A stretch of DNA of 64,000 bases from Cristatella mucedo (Eukaryota > Bryozoa > Phylactolaemata > Cristatellidae): contig WPIO01000085.1 in the NCBI GenBank assembly GCA_009760855.2, forward strand, positions 835,001 to 899,000, written 5' to 3'. The number at the start of each line of letters is the position of its first letter. Within the stretch, counting starts at the first letter, position 1. Positions 23,653 through 35,094 of this stretch are shown one piece after another. The notes beneath the pieces are model-generated. The model made no database searches, was not told the origin of the DNA, and saw nothing but the letters and a program-made list of their open reading frames with translations. Both the position numbers and the translations under genes were made by a program.

Positions 23653-24106
23653 GGTCAGCACTTCCGCACGACGGAGCTGTGGCGGACAGTGAAACTAGGT
23701 TATAAATGCACCAGCCGCTTGGATAACAACCGGCGACTCGACACCTACGTGGCCGGCAGCAATCGCCTTGCGTCTACAATGGCATCCTACATTTAGGAAT
23801 GCACGGAAGCCAAGCTGTAATCGAATGAAAAACGTTAAAATTATATCGAAATTAATTAATTAAGCATAAATATCTCGATTGAAGTGGAAAAAAATCGTTA
23901 GTGACAGCTAGCCACCGCCGTCGTTACATCGCGGCTTCCGGCGGTCGGCCGGGTGGTGGTGCGGTATGGCTCGTGGTAAAGGCGGAAAGTTAGTTCTCCA
24001 AGGCGGTGCCGCGCATGTATTGCTGCTCGCTTGCGCCCGCTACAGAAGTAGTCACGCTTCTCGCTCGGATGTGACCCGTAACCTTTCCGCCATCGCTTAT
24101 TCGTAG
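23653..24106. promoter_or_regulatory. Shared upstream region of TMED10 and MRPL33
   Basis: The 454 bp between the TMED10 start codon and the first recognised MRPL33 exon must hold both 5' ends, including the missing first coding exon of MRPL33. No TATA box is evident. The head-to-head arrangement suggests a bidirectional promoter (inference). Confidence 0.5.
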
Positions 24107-25413
24107 GATAATCATGGTGGTCGTGGAGAGCTTGGCCGGAACTGGCCACCGGCTCACCCGTCTGCGGCCGAAGCTGGCAGAGAAGATGGAGTTCATGTTC
24201 TTTGATCCGTACGGTGAGGATGTGCTGAGAGAAACTTCGGCTCGAATCCAAAATCCTTTCGTTTTCCCGTGGCTGCAACGGTTGCCGCCGCCGCCGCCGC
24301 ACGCGCGTCCGACGTCATCTGTCATGTGCCCCTTTTTTTGGTTACCGGGTCTCCCCGAGCTCTCGGTTTCGTTCCGTTCGCCCCCCCCCCGTTCCTCATT
24401 TGATGCGGCCTTTTGGCCGGGCGTCCGTCCATATCTGCAGCGTCACATACTTCCCTTTTCCTAGCCGTCCTGCTACTCGCTCACCTGCAGAGGCCTCCCG
24501 ACTCAGATGCTCGCACGTTCTCTTTGTTGCATTTTATGAATTCTCCTAGGATGCCGTGTGTGTGTGCGCGCGCTCGCACCGAAAGCCGCCTGGGCAGCGT
24601 GAGCGTGCTGTAGAAAACCAGCATGCGCCGCCGCCACGACATTCCCGCCGCCACGACATTCCCGCCGCCACGACATTCCCGCCGCCACGACATTCCCGCC
24701 GCCACGACATTCCCGCCTTGTCCACGTGACTTTGTGCAGTTGCAGACTGGAGACGCTGGCTGCGAGCGCCGCCGCTGCAGCCGCTGTGCTCGCGTTCCTT
24801 CGCGTCGAACGAGCGTCTCGCTCGAGGATCGCTTGTCGTTGCGTCAATCTTGGAATGTCGTCTATGGTGGCTGCGTGACGTCCCCTGAGCAGACCGTACA
24901 GGGGTCACCCACCGCAGCAGCAGCAGCAGCTGCTGCTGCTGCTACTACTCACCCTCGTCGTTTGGCTGCCCTTGCCAGCCGCCCGGCCGGGACCCGGCTG
25001 CTTCCGGTCAGCTCCCGAAGGTCCCTCTGACCTCTGAGCCTCCGACCCGCGCCTCTGAGCCTCCGACCCGCGCCTGCTGCTGCTGCACTGCAGTCGCTTC
25101 CCCTCCCAGCCCCGCTGCCCCCCCGGACGTCACTTCCTGTTCTGGGGTCACTTCCTCTCGATGGCTAAACACGTGTGCCCCCGGGCGGCTCTCGGCTTTT
25201 GCGCACTGGCTCCTGCCTACGAAATTGCCGAGCCTTACACACCCCCACCCACTTGCAGTCCACCCTGTCCTTATCGTATGCCACTATGCTTGGTTGTCTT
25301 TCGTGGGCGTGGAATCGCTGGTGAGCGCTCTCGGTTCGTTGCACTTTGCAGTGCGTCAGACCGTTCTATACAAGGAGCTCAAGAAGATACGTACCATCCG
25401 GGATGGGAGCTAG
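24107..25413 (+). CDS. MRPL33: Mitochondrial ribosomal protein L33 (bL33m), 5' exon not located
   Basis: Two exons, 24107-24213 and 25352-25413, join in phase (TAC G + TG CGT). They encode VVVESLAGTGHRLTRLRPKL, AEKMEFMFFDPY and VRQTVLYKELKKIRTIRDGS, matching bL33m: the 'MV.ESxAGTG' start block, 'LxEKLExxxFDPxV' and the basic 'LYxExKKIRS' end. bL33m is a roughly 60-residue component of the large subunit of the mitochondrial ribosome. Family members have about 15 basic residues before the MVV block. The exon begins with the last base of a codon after acceptor ttattcgtag, so a short first coding exon should lie in 23650-24090 and was not identified. A 1.1-kb intron contains a 17-bp minisatellite. 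Confidence 0.93.
24628..24718 (+). repeat. 17-bp minisatellite in MRPL33 intron
   Basis: Five near-identical copies of GCCGCCACGACATTCCC in tandem. Confidence 0.95.
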
Positions 25414-25740
25414 CGCCTGATTCGCGGCTGCTGCTGCCGAGGCAGCAGCGGAGCGTGACGAGGCAGCGGAAGTGGCTCTCTTCCGCTGCCTTCGCCGCCG
25501 TAAGCCAGGAACCAGCTGGAAGCTTCCGGCTCGTGCTGCCGCCGTTCGTGCGTGCGTGCCCCGGACGGACCGTCTCCGCTGCGGCAGCCGGCTCCGCCGT
25601 TGCGAGTAGCGAGACCGCTGTGCGGCCGCAATTGTGGCTGAGCTGTGCCTCACAGCGAGTGGCCGCAGCTCGATGCGCGCACGGCAGCGGTGTCTTTAGC
25701 TGGCCGCCGCCTTTTTTAAAAGTATCGCGGTGCTTTAAAT

Positions 25741-25776
25741 GATGCTATTTTAATGGCTTTATAGCATCATAATAAA
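25741..25776 (+). terminator. MRPL33 poly(A) signal with adjacent hairpin
   Basis: AATAAA at 25771-25776, about 360 bp after the MRPL33 stop, directly preceded by an 8-bp stem (GATGCTAT 25741-25748 with ATAGCATC 25761-25768). Confidence 0.6.
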
Positions 25777-26158
25777 CTCGTTTTGGAAGTGCTCGGCGTT
25801 GTTCTGTCGGCGGAAGCGGCTGTGCGCTGTAGCGAGTCGCCCGAGAGCAGTCGCGCCGTCGGCGAGCGGTGAGCTGCCGCTGGGCTTGCCACTGACAAAT
25901 GTACGTGATCGTGCGTGCCTCGACGGCCGCAGATGATGGAGTGCTGCTCAGGGCTGAGCGGCTCAGTGAGACGAGCACTGAGCCGAGCTTCGCGTGCCCG
26001 AGGGCGTTCAGGGTAGCAGTGAAGCTGCTGCTGCTGCTAGTTGCTAACGAATTCAGGCCGATTCAGACGCGACGCCGCCACTGGCGCACACGCACACAGC
26101 GTGCTGCCTCGGGCTCGAGAGCAGCTTGCTTGCTTTGTGAGTTCGAATTCAAGTCGGT

Positions 26159-26164
26159 TTTATT
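26159..26164 (-). terminator. Candidate RBKS poly(A) signal
   Basis: AATAAA on the minus strand, 176 bp beyond the RBKS stop codon. Confidence 0.55.
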
Positions 26165-26339
26165 TAATCAGCGGATTCACTCTCGCCCGTTATCACTCGA
26201 GCGTTATCATCCAGCTCTTGAGCTGAGCGATGTAGGGCCAAGGTCATCCACAAAGGCTAGCCTTCCTGCCCTGCGTCACGAAGGCTAGCCGTCGTACATA
26301 GGGTCAGGGTCACGAAGACTAGCCGTCGTGGCCAGCAGC

Positions 26340-26673
26340 TCAGAACAGCAGCTGCTCCGCAAACAGTCGCTCCGGCATGTCGGCCCTGTGCGAGTAGCTC
26401 TTCTGCGTGCCAGGTGCTTGCACCGACATGGTGGCCACGGCGCACGCCCGGGCAATCTTCTCCGTGAGCGGCAGACCGCTGTGCCTCGCCTCGTAGAAGG
26501 CCAGCGCGCCGACGAACGCGTCCCCAGCGCCCTGTCAGTAAAGCAGACCCGAGGTGTTGCCGTCAAGTCGTTGCATCATTAGTCACAGCAGTAGCAGCAC
26601 CGAGTCTCTCGTCCCTCCTCCTTTCTCTCTATCTCTCTTTTCTCTTTACTTCTCTCTCATCTCTCTCTTCCTT

Positions 26674-26713
<40 letters not shown>

Positions 26714-29700
26714 CATCTCTCCTATCCCTCTCATCCCTTTCTCTGATTTCTCTCTTTCCCCATCTCTCTCTGTTTGTGTTGGTTAGTCTGCTCATAGCGT
26801 GCAGAAGCATGCTTTTAGCAACGGTAGTCTCGCGCGAAAGGTCGCACGGAATTCTTCCTGAGGTGTCATGGCGCTGTCGATGCTTTCGAACCCCACCTCC
26901 GAGCCTGCCGTTGCTGTCCTGACGTGGAGATGCCTCTTACCGTCGTGTCCACGACGTCCACGGCCTCTGCAGGCACGTGCACGGCCTCTGGCATGTCTCG
27001 GCTGGCAACCGCGCACCCGTGGCTGCCAAGCGTCACGATCGCGATGTGGCAACCGCGAAGCAGCAAGGACTTGGCTGCCCGCAGGCCGTCGTCAACGCTG
27101 GCGATGGTCGCACCGACGACCTGAGAACGTTCTCAAGCAAACAACGGTGGCATCGGATCGCGGCCATCGTATGGCAGGTGAGCAAAGCCGATCGTGACTG
27201 CAGGGGGAGGCAATCGTGACTGCAGTCACGTGTCCCTCTTCGGGCAGAGGAAAACCCAGTCATAGCAGCAGCAGCAGGAATGCAAGCTCGACAGCGCATG
27301 CCTACCTCATGTTCGTTGGGGCAAAAAATGTCGGCGTATTGGTAGAACTCAGGATCCAGATCGATTGTGGGTACCGGGGCCGGATTGAGTATGGTGGTCA
27401 CTACAGTCACAAAAGTGAAAGCTTAGAGCCTTCACTGATCTGCGGGGAGGGGAGGAGGACCCCTTGTGGCTTGCTGGCTCTCGGTAGCAGAGCTAAAACA
27501 TCTGCTGTGGCAACCGTGCTTGATAGTGGGGGGGGGAGGGGTTCAGGTGGGCACACGTATAGAAACAGTAAACAACGACCGGTATTTCTTCTCTGCCACC
27601 GACAGTGTAACCTGCCCAGGGGTCACTTTGCCGTGTCAGCGCGGACTGGGCCGCATGCATGCTAGCACATCTTGGAAGACCAGTTAAGTCGACGAGGCAA
27701 AATCGATGTAATTGAATGCTTGCTTCCGACATCCGAAGGAATCGGCCTGGCTTCGATTAACGATTGACTTCAAGGTTTTGTCGCTCACTTTTAGGTCCCT
27801 TCATTCTATGGCTCCAGCCTATCTGTCAGATATACTACCCCATCAGGCCAAGCATCGTACCACTCGCTTTTTGGAATCCTACAGCCTGGAAATACCTCGT
27901 ACAAACCTTAAATCCTTTGGAGACCGTGCATTTAGCTCGTATGCTCCCAAAGCGTGGAACTCCATCCCGACCTGCGTCAGAACATCCCCTGACCTGACCA
28001 CATTTAAAAGAAACTTAAAAACACACCTATTTAGGACAGCATTTAGTGGGTCCCTGTGATTCGTCCTTGATGTGCTTATGCGTGCTGACACTGTGCATGC
28101 TGCCACTAACCACATTTGCATGCTGACCCTGTGCATGTCACCCCTAACCATATTATTCATTTTGTTTGTTTTTCAAGCATGATTTTACTTACTATTCTAT
28201 TACATATCACTTTGCAGCAAATGTAAAGCGCCTAGAAAGAGATTAAGTTCTCTGAGGGCGCTTTATCAAGTGCAATATTATTATTATTATTATTATCATC
28301 CAAACAGGCTTTTCTCTGAAGTTCTTGTGCTACGAGAGCCGACCTATGCTAAGTTTAGCACAGCTTTATATTCATGACATTTCGTAGCAGGCGGCTGAAC
28401 ACTTGAGTAAGACGAATGAGTAGCTCGCGAACGAACGTGAGCATTTAATGACTTTAAGTATCGTACGACGTTTTCTGAAGGTTGTCTGGCAAATTTCATT
28501 CGGCCTTCACTCGTGGTGGCTCAGCATGCCGTAGACTGACATAGCAGACATCACTTCAGCGTATTGAGTCAACTAACCTCCGTGCTTCTTTGCCAACTTC
28601 AGGGCATGCAATGTGACTTGCGGGTCGATCTCCAGCTGGCAGACGACGACTTTGGCGAGTTTTATCAGGTCCTCGGCTCGGTCGACATCTGATGAGGTCA
28701 AAAGGAGGTTGGCTCCGCTGACGATCACAATCGAATTCTGGCCACTCGAGTCCACTGCAATGGGGGCCACTCCGGTCGATGCACCATCAGTCTTCGTCAC
28801 GTGGTCTGCAAGCATACAGTCAGTAGACAGGAGTACTAATTTGACTGGAAGATTCTGGAGAGTTCATCTCCAAAAGAGTGTCACTCACGTTAACAGGATT
28901 GTGACAAGGAGCCTGGCTGACTGGCTCCCTGGCACACTGACTGCCAATATCTGCCCACTTATAATGGCAAGGACAAAATGTAGACTCCGGCATCAGACTC
29001 CGGCATGAGACAAAGCGTTGTCGGGTCCGGTCGGGGCTGGGTAGCTAGAACCTGTCCTCTCCTCTGCCAGAAGAGAGCTTTTCTGAGATTCAACAACAGT
29101 GCACCCAGCCATGCCCATGCAACAAAAGGGAGAGTGCAAAGATGCAGCTAACTAAAAGCTTAATTCTAATTGGTTTAAAATGAAAGCAACGCCAGAATCG
29201 CGAGATCTCGAGAGATTAACTTGCCTGCGTTGACGCCACTGCTCCTAAACGCTTCGATGAAACCTTCACCGAAGGAGTCCACTCCAACCTACACACGTTT
29301 GCAGTATTCAATCACACACGCGAACGGCCGCCTCTCTGCTTGGGCACAGCGTATGAATTGTATACAATTGTACACCGCTTTGTCTGCTGCCTCTGCAGCT
29401 CTGGTGGCAGCCTGCGCAGGTGCGATTTCTCGAGGAGAACACTTCGAGGAGAACGAGAGGACGAGCTGGTCAGCGATGTCGGGCACAGCCTGGCTGGACC
29501 GGATGAATGGCCGGATCAGGCCGAATCTCAGCCGGAGCTCAACCCGCGAGCGAGCGGGCGCACGCAATAAGGAGGGAGAGTCTACAGGACGGCAGGGAGG
29601 CAGCTACCTTGGCAACCATGGCAGCTTTTCCTCCCATGCGCGAGACCATGACGCACTGGTTCGCGCCTTTCCCGCCGAAACCGGTCTCGAAGCGCGTGCC

Positions 29701-29895
29701 GTGCACCGTCTCTCCGGGCGTCGGCAGGCGGCGAACGTAACTGCAACGCGACGGAGCAGCAGCTGCAGCAGCTGCGGAGGCGAGTAGCGGCGAGAGTCCG
29801 CTCAGAACCCGAGTGAGAGAGCATTGCCGTTCGCGAAGAGACCTTATTAGGTCCATATTGCAGCTGCCGACGACTACGACCTCCGCGCCGTCCAT
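26340..29895 (-). CDS. RBKS: Ribokinase (7 exons, complete)
   Basis: Exons 29895-29843, 29740-29608, 29288-29225, 28805-28578, 27400-27306, 27120-26941 and 26531-26340 give 314 aa plus stop. The enzyme phosphorylates D-ribose to ribose-5-phosphate (PfkB family, cytosol). The substrate motif GFGGKGANQ is at about 39-47 and the catalytic signature GAGDAF at 252-257 (Asp255 the base). VTLGSHG and [10 protein letters not shown] are the conserved ATP-site and K+-loop blocks. Exon phases fit throughout, with one non-canonical GC donor (gcaagt) after exon 3; the nearby GT at +4 would break the frame. Between exons 5 (ending CPNEHE) and 6 (starting [11 protein letters not shown]) the usual 'AExLTG' hexapeptide after the NE motif is missing, so a micro-exon may be overlooked or the segment lost. 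Tail-to-tail with MRPL33. Confidence 0.96.
26680..26706. repeat. (TC)n-rich microsatellite
   Basis: Pure (TC)n core inside a pyrimidine-rich tract (26620-26770) in RBKS intron 6; on the gene's sense strand it is GA-rich. Confidence 0.9.
27715..28300 (+). mobile_element. L2-like LINE, 5'-truncated, well preserved 3' end
   Basis: An intact frame 27712-28059 encodes the ORF2 C-terminus ([57 protein letters not shown]). The 3' UTR follows with the hairpin at 28222-28263 and an (ATT)n tail. Inserted antisense in RBKS intron 4. Confidence 0.93.
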
Positions 29896-30062
29896 TCTGC
29901 GGCGGGCCCCTCCGCAAAGCGTACGCCCACCCACCAGAGATTAGAAACCCGGATATGGCGTACGGTGCCAGCGGCGGCGTCTGCGGATGCGCGCGCCACC
30001 GCCCCCGGCGGCGTCGGCGGACGGACGGACGCCGCTGGGGGCGAACGACGGGCACGGCAAGA

Positions 30063-30254
30063 ACCGACTGTAACAAGCTCGCTCGCTGTAACCGACTGTA
30101 ACAAGCTCGCTCGCTGTAACCGACTGTAACAAGCTCGCTCGCTGTAACCGACTGTAACAAACTCGCTCGCTGTAACCGACTGTAACAAGCTCGCTCGCTG
30201 TAACCGACTGTAACAAGCTCGCTCGCTGTAACCGACTGTAACAAACTCGCTCGC
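30063..30254 (+). repeat. 28-bp minisatellite upstream of RBKS
   Basis: Seven tandem copies, unit beginning ACCGACTGTAACAAGCTCGC. Copies 4 and 7 carry AAACTC instead of AAGCTC. Starts 168 bp upstream of the RBKS start codon. Confidence 0.95.
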
Positions 30255-30359
30255 TCGCGCGTGAGCGTGCCGCGCCGCAAAGGAAGGCGCATGAAGATGT
30301 CCGCATTTCAAGAGGGAATTTCGAAGTGCGAGTGCGCGCGTGCGCGAACCCCGACCGCC

Positions 30360-30470
30360 CGGTGGAGGTCGAGGTCGTGCGCTCGAGAGCAGTGGAGTGT
30401 GTGACGTATGTGAAGCCGCCTGAATATGCGTAAAATAAGTTCCCTTAGGGCTGGCTATACGAATGAATTG
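30360..30470 (+). repeat. tRNA-derived SINE, family 1, diverged partial copy
   Basis: GAGGTCGTGCGCTCGAGAGC, TATGTGAAGCCGCCTGAATA and a GGCTGGCTATACGAATGAAT end mirror the family 1 body and tail. Confidence 0.6.
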
Positions 30471-30734
30471 CATTATATTATCGTGCACGGCGCATGCGCG
30501 GCGGCGCGTAGCCTCTCGCGATTCGAGCGCGAGCGCGCGAATTCAGCGGACGCGCTCGGCATTCGCTTACGCGCCGCCGCGCACAGTTGCTCGGCTTGGA
30601 CTCGAGAGCTGATTTGACACGAGAGACGTGGAAATGGATCTTTCACGTACGAGAGGTCGGGTGCTCGCTCTTCACAACCCGGATGTAGTGAGTTGGGAGT
30701 CCTGCAGTGGGCGATACTTTGTAATTCATTTCAT

Positions 30735-30868
30735 TTATAATTCATTTATATAGCTCCCCAGGAGAACTTAATCTCTATTCAGGCGCTTCACATATGCCTC
30801 GGGGCTGGAGCCCACGACCTCAGTCAGACCTTGGTCGGGGCGAGCACCTTAACCGCTAGACCAAACCA
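30735..30868 (-). repeat. tRNA-derived SINE, family 1
   Basis: Minus strand: A-box TGGTTTGGTCTAGCGGTTAA, B-box GTGGGCTCCAGCCCC, body GCATATGTGAAGCGCCTGAA, tail AGTTCTCCTGGGGAGCTATA. Confidence 0.9.
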
Positions 30869-31059
30869 GCTACTGTATCGTCCCATTGCTCGCAACGACG
30901 ATAAAGTATCGTAAGTATCGCTGAGGCTCTTCTGCCGCTAGAGAAATGTAGGAATGAGGCTTTAAAATCAGCTAGCCTTTTATAGAAACGCGACTGAAAG
31001 AAAGACAGATGAACAGAAATAAATACAAATACAGACAGAGCGAAGTAGAGAAAGAGGAC

Positions 31060-31545
<486 letters not shown>

Positions 31546-32639
31546 AGAGGAGAGAGAGAAAAAGATAGAAAGAGAAGGAGAGAGAGAGGTAGAGGAAGGG
31601 AGAGAGCGAGAAACGGAGAGACAGACAGAAAAGGAGAGAGAGAGAGAGAGACAGAAAGACGGAGAGGTGGGGACAAAGAGACAAAGAGAGAGAGAGAGAA
31701 ATCGACCTCTGCGTCATCGTTTAGTCCCGACGGACACTGCACTCTGCCGAAGCACACTTCCGGAGGAAGAGGGAGTCAAGGTCGCTGAGAAGACCGAGCA
31801 TCTGGCACCCGCAGCAGGCAGCGACCCACTAGCAGACAAGCTGGCTAGAAACGGCAGCTGTGGCGTCCGACCGGCGGTAATTGGCTGCCGTCAATTACCG
31901 CCGATCGATGAATTATTATCGAGCCGCAGCCAATCCTGAGTCGTCCGCAAACCGGTAAACGCCGTTCGCGGAGAGAAGCGAAGACAAAGCGTCTAGACCG
32001 AGGGCAGGCGGGGAATTCGGGACAGAGAATCATAGAAATTATGCACGAAACTATGCACGCGCGCGAGTCAGAATCGGCACTTTTTAAATCGCTGCCAGCC
32101 GCCACGCGTGCGTTCTGTCGGGGGAGCGCTGGGTAGCCAGGCGGCGCCCGATCCGCTGCCACATCCATGCCCTGCATCGGATCGGCGCTGTTTCTCTTCT
32201 GTCTTATAGTATGGCTGCAGTGTCAATAGGTCGGTATTTTCTACCACGGTCGCCTCACTTTTACTTTTGCACCTTTCCTCATCAGCATTCCCCATCTTTT
32301 GCGCCTTTCCCCATCGGACGTGCGTCGATCCACGCTTCGCGAACGCCTACGTACGCATGGCGTAAATGCGTACTCGCCTCGGGGCGGAAGCCTCGGGGCC
32401 GCAGAGCGAGCGCAGCAGTCGACGGCGACTGCGTAACTTCGCCGCCGGCAGCCGACAGGATGGGCGAAAGGTCGAAAGGTCGCTCCTCTTGAATGCTACG
32501 AAAAAGTAGCGGCCTGCGTTCGCCAATTTTCGGCGACTGTTGCTAATTTGTCTTAGCGTGCTCTGCTCCAACGTTTGGTTTCTGGTCTGCTGCTATGAAA
32601 TGGAGGTCACCAAGAGCTGGGCTTAGCGGAGAGCGAGAG

Positions 32640-32985
<346 letters not shown>

Positions 32986-33254
32986 CAAGCGGCGGTGGCC
33001 TTGACCCACACACGTGCTCACTGCATACGGCGCGTTCATGCTCAGACTTGGAGCCCTTGGAAGGATCCTTGCAGTTACGGCCATCCGTGAGCAGTCAGAG
33101 CCCAATTACGCCCGACGCATTCTGGAAGCCCCTGGATGATAATGCGGGAAAAGGCCTCGCTAAAAAGGCCAAAAAACAAGCTCGCGAAAGGACGAGAGCA
33201 ATAACGTTTATTTACAACAGAGCGAACGCACGCATGCGCAGCCCAACAAGCTAA

Positions 33255-33413
33255 GAACGCGAGAGAAAGAAAAAGAGAGAGGAGAGAGCAAGAGGGAGAG
33301 AAAGAGAGAGAGAGGAGAGAGAGAGAGACAGGAGAGACAGGGAGAGAGAGAGGAGAGAGCAAGAGAGCGAGCGAGAGGGAGAGGAGAGAAAGAGAGGAGG
33401 GAGGAGAGAGAGA

Positions 33414-33480
<67 letters not shown>

Positions 33481-33550
33481 GGGGAGAGAGGAAAGAGAGA
33501 ATGATGGTGAAAGAGCGAGCGAGCGAGAGAGAGAGAGAGAGAGAGAGCGG
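33255..33550 (+). repeat. GA-rich polypurine array
   Basis: Same strand asymmetry and units as 32640-32985, separated by about 270 bp of ordinary sequence. Confidence 0.95.
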
Positions 33551-33909
33551 CAGAGCGAGGAAGAAAAGCGAAAAAGCGAGATAGAGACCCGATGAGTTAA
33601 GGACGACTATAGAGCAGCCGCTTAACTCGTTCTAACAACTGGTCGCATCCAGGTGCATCGCGGCGGCGTGCGGCGGCCGTATGATTCTCTCGGGCGAGGA
33701 CAATGGCCCCGCAATGGCTACGACACGAGCTCTCGCTCGGTCGGCGGCCGCGGCAGCTCAAGGTCGAGCCGCGAAGGTCGAGCCGCAAACTCGGTAAACG
33801 TCGCATCCGCCCGAAGAGGCTCGCTCGCCTTTTCCCGGACGTCGTCTGTCGTCGCTGTCGGCGGGGCTCGTGGGACGCCGCCGCCGCCGCGGCGACGTCA
33901 TCGCATCCT

Positions 33910-34943
33910 TCAGCGCGGCTGAAAGCTGCCCAGCTCCTTGCGCAGGCGCTCCAGCTCCGGAATGCTTCCTGCTCCGTAGTCCTGCTCCAGCACCAGCAGC
34001 TGCCCGCGCCGCCGCAGCGCAGCGAGCGAACGGTCAGGCGCGCGCGGCGGCTGGCGGCGACGCTAGGCGGCTAGGCGGCGCGAGCGGCGGCGACGCTAGG
34101 CGGCGCGAGTCGCTTGCTGACGCTGCTGCGCCGGCTGCGGGTGGCGGGCTCGCGAGGAGAGGGGCGTCGAGGCGCACGTGGAGAGAGGCGTCGAGAGGCA
34201 GTTGCACGCGAGAGGCAGTTGCGTTGCGGCATCTCCGGGCTCGCGAGTCGCGCACGCGGCGCTACCTTCTGCTTCTTGAACTGGTCCACCTTCTCCCAGG
34301 GTGGGATGCCGTCGCTCCGGCGGCACCTGCGGGAAGCGACGGACGCGCCCGAGGTCAGGGTCAGGGTCGTCGCTGCCGCCGCCGCCGCGCGGCGGCTCGG
34401 AGCCTAGTTCGCAGCGCAGCCGCCGCCGCCGCCGCCGCCGCCGCTGCCGCTCGCTCGCTCGCTGGCCGTGCACGCTCACCAGACGTCGGGCTTCTGATAG
34501 AGACTGTAGGCGGCGTAGCTCATTCCCATGAGGCTGGCGCACGAGACGATGCCGACGAGCGGCAGCAGCTGCAAAACGGATGCGCGCGCGGCGCCGCGTC
34601 GCGACAAACCCCGACTGCGAAGCCGCGAGCGAAGCGTCGAACGCTCTGCCAGCTTTCTGCCACCTCCGCCGCAAGCGTTTCGCGTTCGCCTCGTTTCGCT
34701 TTCGGACGAGACGAGGCGAAAAGAAGGGCGCACCGGCTCCGCACGGGATACTCGGCGCGCGGCAGCGGCGTTCGTGCACGGCGTCGCCAGCGGCCGCTGT
34801 CCGCGGCCGCCAGAGTCCGCGACCGCTTCCGCCGCCGGCGACGGCGGCGGACTCTGGCGGCACGCGGCAGCCGCTGGCTATCGGACTGCTGCGCTCACCT
34901 CCCAGTGCTTTCGGAACACGTTCAGCCCTAGAAGACGGCTCAT
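33910..34943 (-). CDS. NDUFA4/NMES1-like (B12D family) small mitochondrial protein, copy 1
   Basis: Exons 34943-34899 (45 bp), 34568-34480 (89), 34326-34266 (61) and 33999-33910 (90) give 94 aa plus stop; phases 0,2,0 fit and all introns are GT-AG. The layout follows NDUFA4/C15orf48: a short basic N-terminus (LNVFRKHWE), a membrane helix (LLPLVGIVSCASLMGMSYAA), a 'QKPDVW' turn, then the PPWEKVDQFKKQK block equivalent to the family's 'NPEPWxKxxxxxQYK'. NDUFA4 is the 14th subunit of cytochrome c oxidase; C15orf48 replaces it in some states. Here the 'DR/NPEP' residues are changed, so the copy is divergent and the exact paralogy group is uncertain. A TATA-like CTATATAG lies 145-152 bp upstream. 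Tandem paralog at 39663-41566. Confidence 0.8.
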
Positions 34944-35086
34944 CCTTGACCAGCCTTTTTCCCTCTCGCTTCGGAGCAGTGCGAAGCGGCGGCGGCGGCG
35001 GCGGCGGCTAGACGAGGCGGCGGCGGCTAGACGAGGCGGCTCAGCTCGAAAGTACTCGACGCCGGGGCGAGGCCGCCGCCACGCGG

Positions 35087-35094
35087 CTATATAG
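35087..35094 (-). promoter_or_regulatory. TATA-like element of NDUFA4-like copy 1
   Basis: CTATATAG in a very GC-rich context, 145-152 bp upstream of the start codon at 34943. Position and contrast with the surrounding base composition suggest a core promoter. Confidence 0.4.

Larger units (their letters stand above)
25414..26339. other. Convergent 3' region of MRPL33 and RBKS
   Basis: No coding sequence supported. Contains the MRPL33 poly(A) signal (25771) and the minus-strand RBKS poly(A) signal (26159-26164), so the two transcription units end about 390 bp apart. A degenerate 'AAGGCTAGCC' repeat occurs at 26245-26330. Confidence 0.6.

Noticed and set aside
29221-29787. 188-codon plus-strand frame
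   Set aside because: Antisense shadow of RBKS exons 2 and 3.
30063-30254. Possible CRISPR-like repeat array
   Set aside because: Units are directly tandem with no spacers and the genome is eukaryotic; it is a minisatellite. The same applies to 59866-60109.
33870-34931. 353-codon plus-strand open frame
   Set aside because: Shadow of the antisense NDUFA4-like exons in CpG-rich DNA; Arg/Ala-rich without structure.
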